A program made the position numbers and the translations under genes. A DNA stretch of 5,866 nucleotides from Bacillota bacterium (GTDB taxonomy: Bacteria > Bacillota > Bacilli > Thermoactinomycetales > DSM-44946). The notes under the pieces are model-generated. The model ran no database searches. It saw only the letters and a program-made list of their open reading frames with translations, and was not told where the DNA came from. The first letter of the stretch is position 1; every line of letters starts with the position of its first letter. The stretch covers positions 1 through 5,866 of the forward strand of contig JAJYSD010000098.1 in assembly GCA_021793745.1 (NCBI GenBank), written 5' to 3'. This document shows positions 5,239-5,866 of this stretch, piece by piece.

Positions 5239-5866
5239 TCAGGGGCGAGACGAGCGGCCCTTCTTTTCATTTTTGGGGCGGACCCGGACGGGATCTCCCG
5301 GCTCCCGGGAAATCTCCGGCGGATGCTTCGGCGAGAGCTCCTTCAGTTCGGGATCGCGATACGCATAGGTTAGAAGGCGAATTCGGGCATTCCCGTATCC
5401 CGGCCGACTTTCCAACCGATGCTCCCATTCCTGGACGGAGACGATCCGGGGCAGTCGGTGAAGTTGACGGAACCACTTCTTCAGCCCGGGGATTTCCGCT
5501 GATAGATAAACCTCCAGCCAAACCGGTTCCACATGGGGAATCTCCGACGGCTTCCCAGACATCTCCTCCGGCGGTTTTTCTTTCTTCGAACCGGACTGCT
5601 TCCCATTCTCCTCCTTTTCATCAAACAGCCGATCCAATTCCTCCGGCTCATCGGCGACGCGGACCGCGTTTAACTTTACGCCGGCGGCTTCGGCGGCATC
5701 CCGGAGCTGGAGCAGCAGGCGCGAAACGTCCCGATCCGGGGGAACCTGGTCGGCCAGGATCGACAGTGCGTCAGGGGTGGGCGGATCGCTGAGATCGGAC
5801 GATTCCAGCGTTTCACGATGGGTTTCCACATAAGCGGACATCGCCTGATACCGAGTGACCAATCCC
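5239..5866 (-). CDS. pilO: PilO-like type IV pilus assembly protein (5' end cut by window)
   Basis: The frame is open from the right edge to a TGA at 5239-5241, leaving 208 residues; the N-terminus with its membrane anchor is missing. The visible part begins with a helical region (VTRYQAMSAYVETHRETLES), then DVSRLLLQLRDAAEAAGVKLNAVRV. Next comes a charged, low-complexity insert (about 75-110, rich in E, K, G, S, P). Then follows EVYLSAEIPGLKKWFRQLHR plus LPRIVSVQEWEHRL and RIRLLTYAYRDP. This is the order of the PilO ferredoxin-like domain, in which a beta strand, the helix covering PGLKKWFRQL, and RIV-V end in a strand such as LLTYAY. PilO forms the inner-membrane alignment complex with PilM and PilN. 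The tail is proline- and arginine-rich. A TTG at 5862 need not be the start, since the frame continues to the edge. Homology is weak in primary sequence, so the name is moderate in confidence. Confidence 0.65.
   Translation of the reverse strand, partial: GLVTRYQAMSAYVETHRETLESSDLSDPPTPDALSILADQVPPDRDVSRLLLQLRDAAEAAGVKLNAVRVADEPEELDRLFDEKEENGKQSGSKKEKPPEEMSGKPSEIPHVEPVWLEVYLSAEIPGLKKWFRQLHRLPRIVSVQEWEHRLESRPGYGNARIRLLTYAYRDPELKELSPKHPPEISREPGDPVRVRPKNEKKGRSSRP

Noticed and set aside
5226..5249. CCCC-N6-GGGG stem at the end of the pilO-like gene
   Set aside because: A four-base-pair stem without a T-run on the coding strand is not a credible terminator.
1..5866. CRISPR arrays, tRNA or rRNA genes, insertion sequences
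   Set aside because: I saw no regularly spaced repeats, RNA gene signatures, transposase motifs or terminal inverted repeats; nearly all of the window is accounted for by the seven genes.

Overview
The window comes from a GC-rich, endospore-forming member of the Bacillales. Every gene I can support lies on the minus strand, so it reads from high to low coordinates. The order is a pilO-like gene (entering from the right edge), a spoIIB-like gene, maf, radC, minC, minD and a spoIVFA-like gene (running off the left edge). This is the conserved chromosomal neighbourhood known from Bacillus subtilis (comC-spoIIB-maf-radC-mreB-mreC-mreD-minC-minD-spoIVFA-spoIVFB), with two changes. The segment upstream of spoIIB holds a type IV pilus assembly gene, and the mreB-mreC-mreD block normally found between radC and minC is absent. 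High GC and pilus genes next to spoIIB/maf fit groups such as Thermoactinomycetaceae or Paenibacillaceae-like lineages. That placement is inference only.

Region by region: 5239-5866 is the C-terminal part of a PilO-like protein. Positions 5153-5238 are an AT-richer gap with a tandem heptamer and possible promoter elements. Positions 4007-5152 encode a single-pass membrane protein with a SPOR domain (SpoIIB-like). Positions 3872-4006 contain a strong sigma-A-type promoter whose spacer holds a near-consensus Gram-positive SOS (LexA/DinR) box, just upstream of maf and radC. Positions 2466-3871 are maf and radC. Positions 2275-2465 are the gap where mreBCD would be expected; it holds a possible terminator and a well-placed ribosome binding site opening a 24-codon reading frame that overlaps minC. 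Positions 789-2274 are minC and minD, 13 nt apart. Positions 696-788 carry a sigma-E-like promoter in front of spoIVFA. Positions 1-695 encode most of SpoIVFA, with an M23 (LytM) domain that has lost its zinc ligands.

Functionally the window brings together septum placement (MinC/MinD), engulfment and mother-cell signalling during sporulation (SpoIIB, SpoIVFA), nucleotide-pool cleaning (Maf), the JAMM-like protein RadC, and pilus assembly (PilO). The most interesting points are the missing mreBCD block, the possible SOS control of maf-radC, and the short overlapping frame in front of minC.
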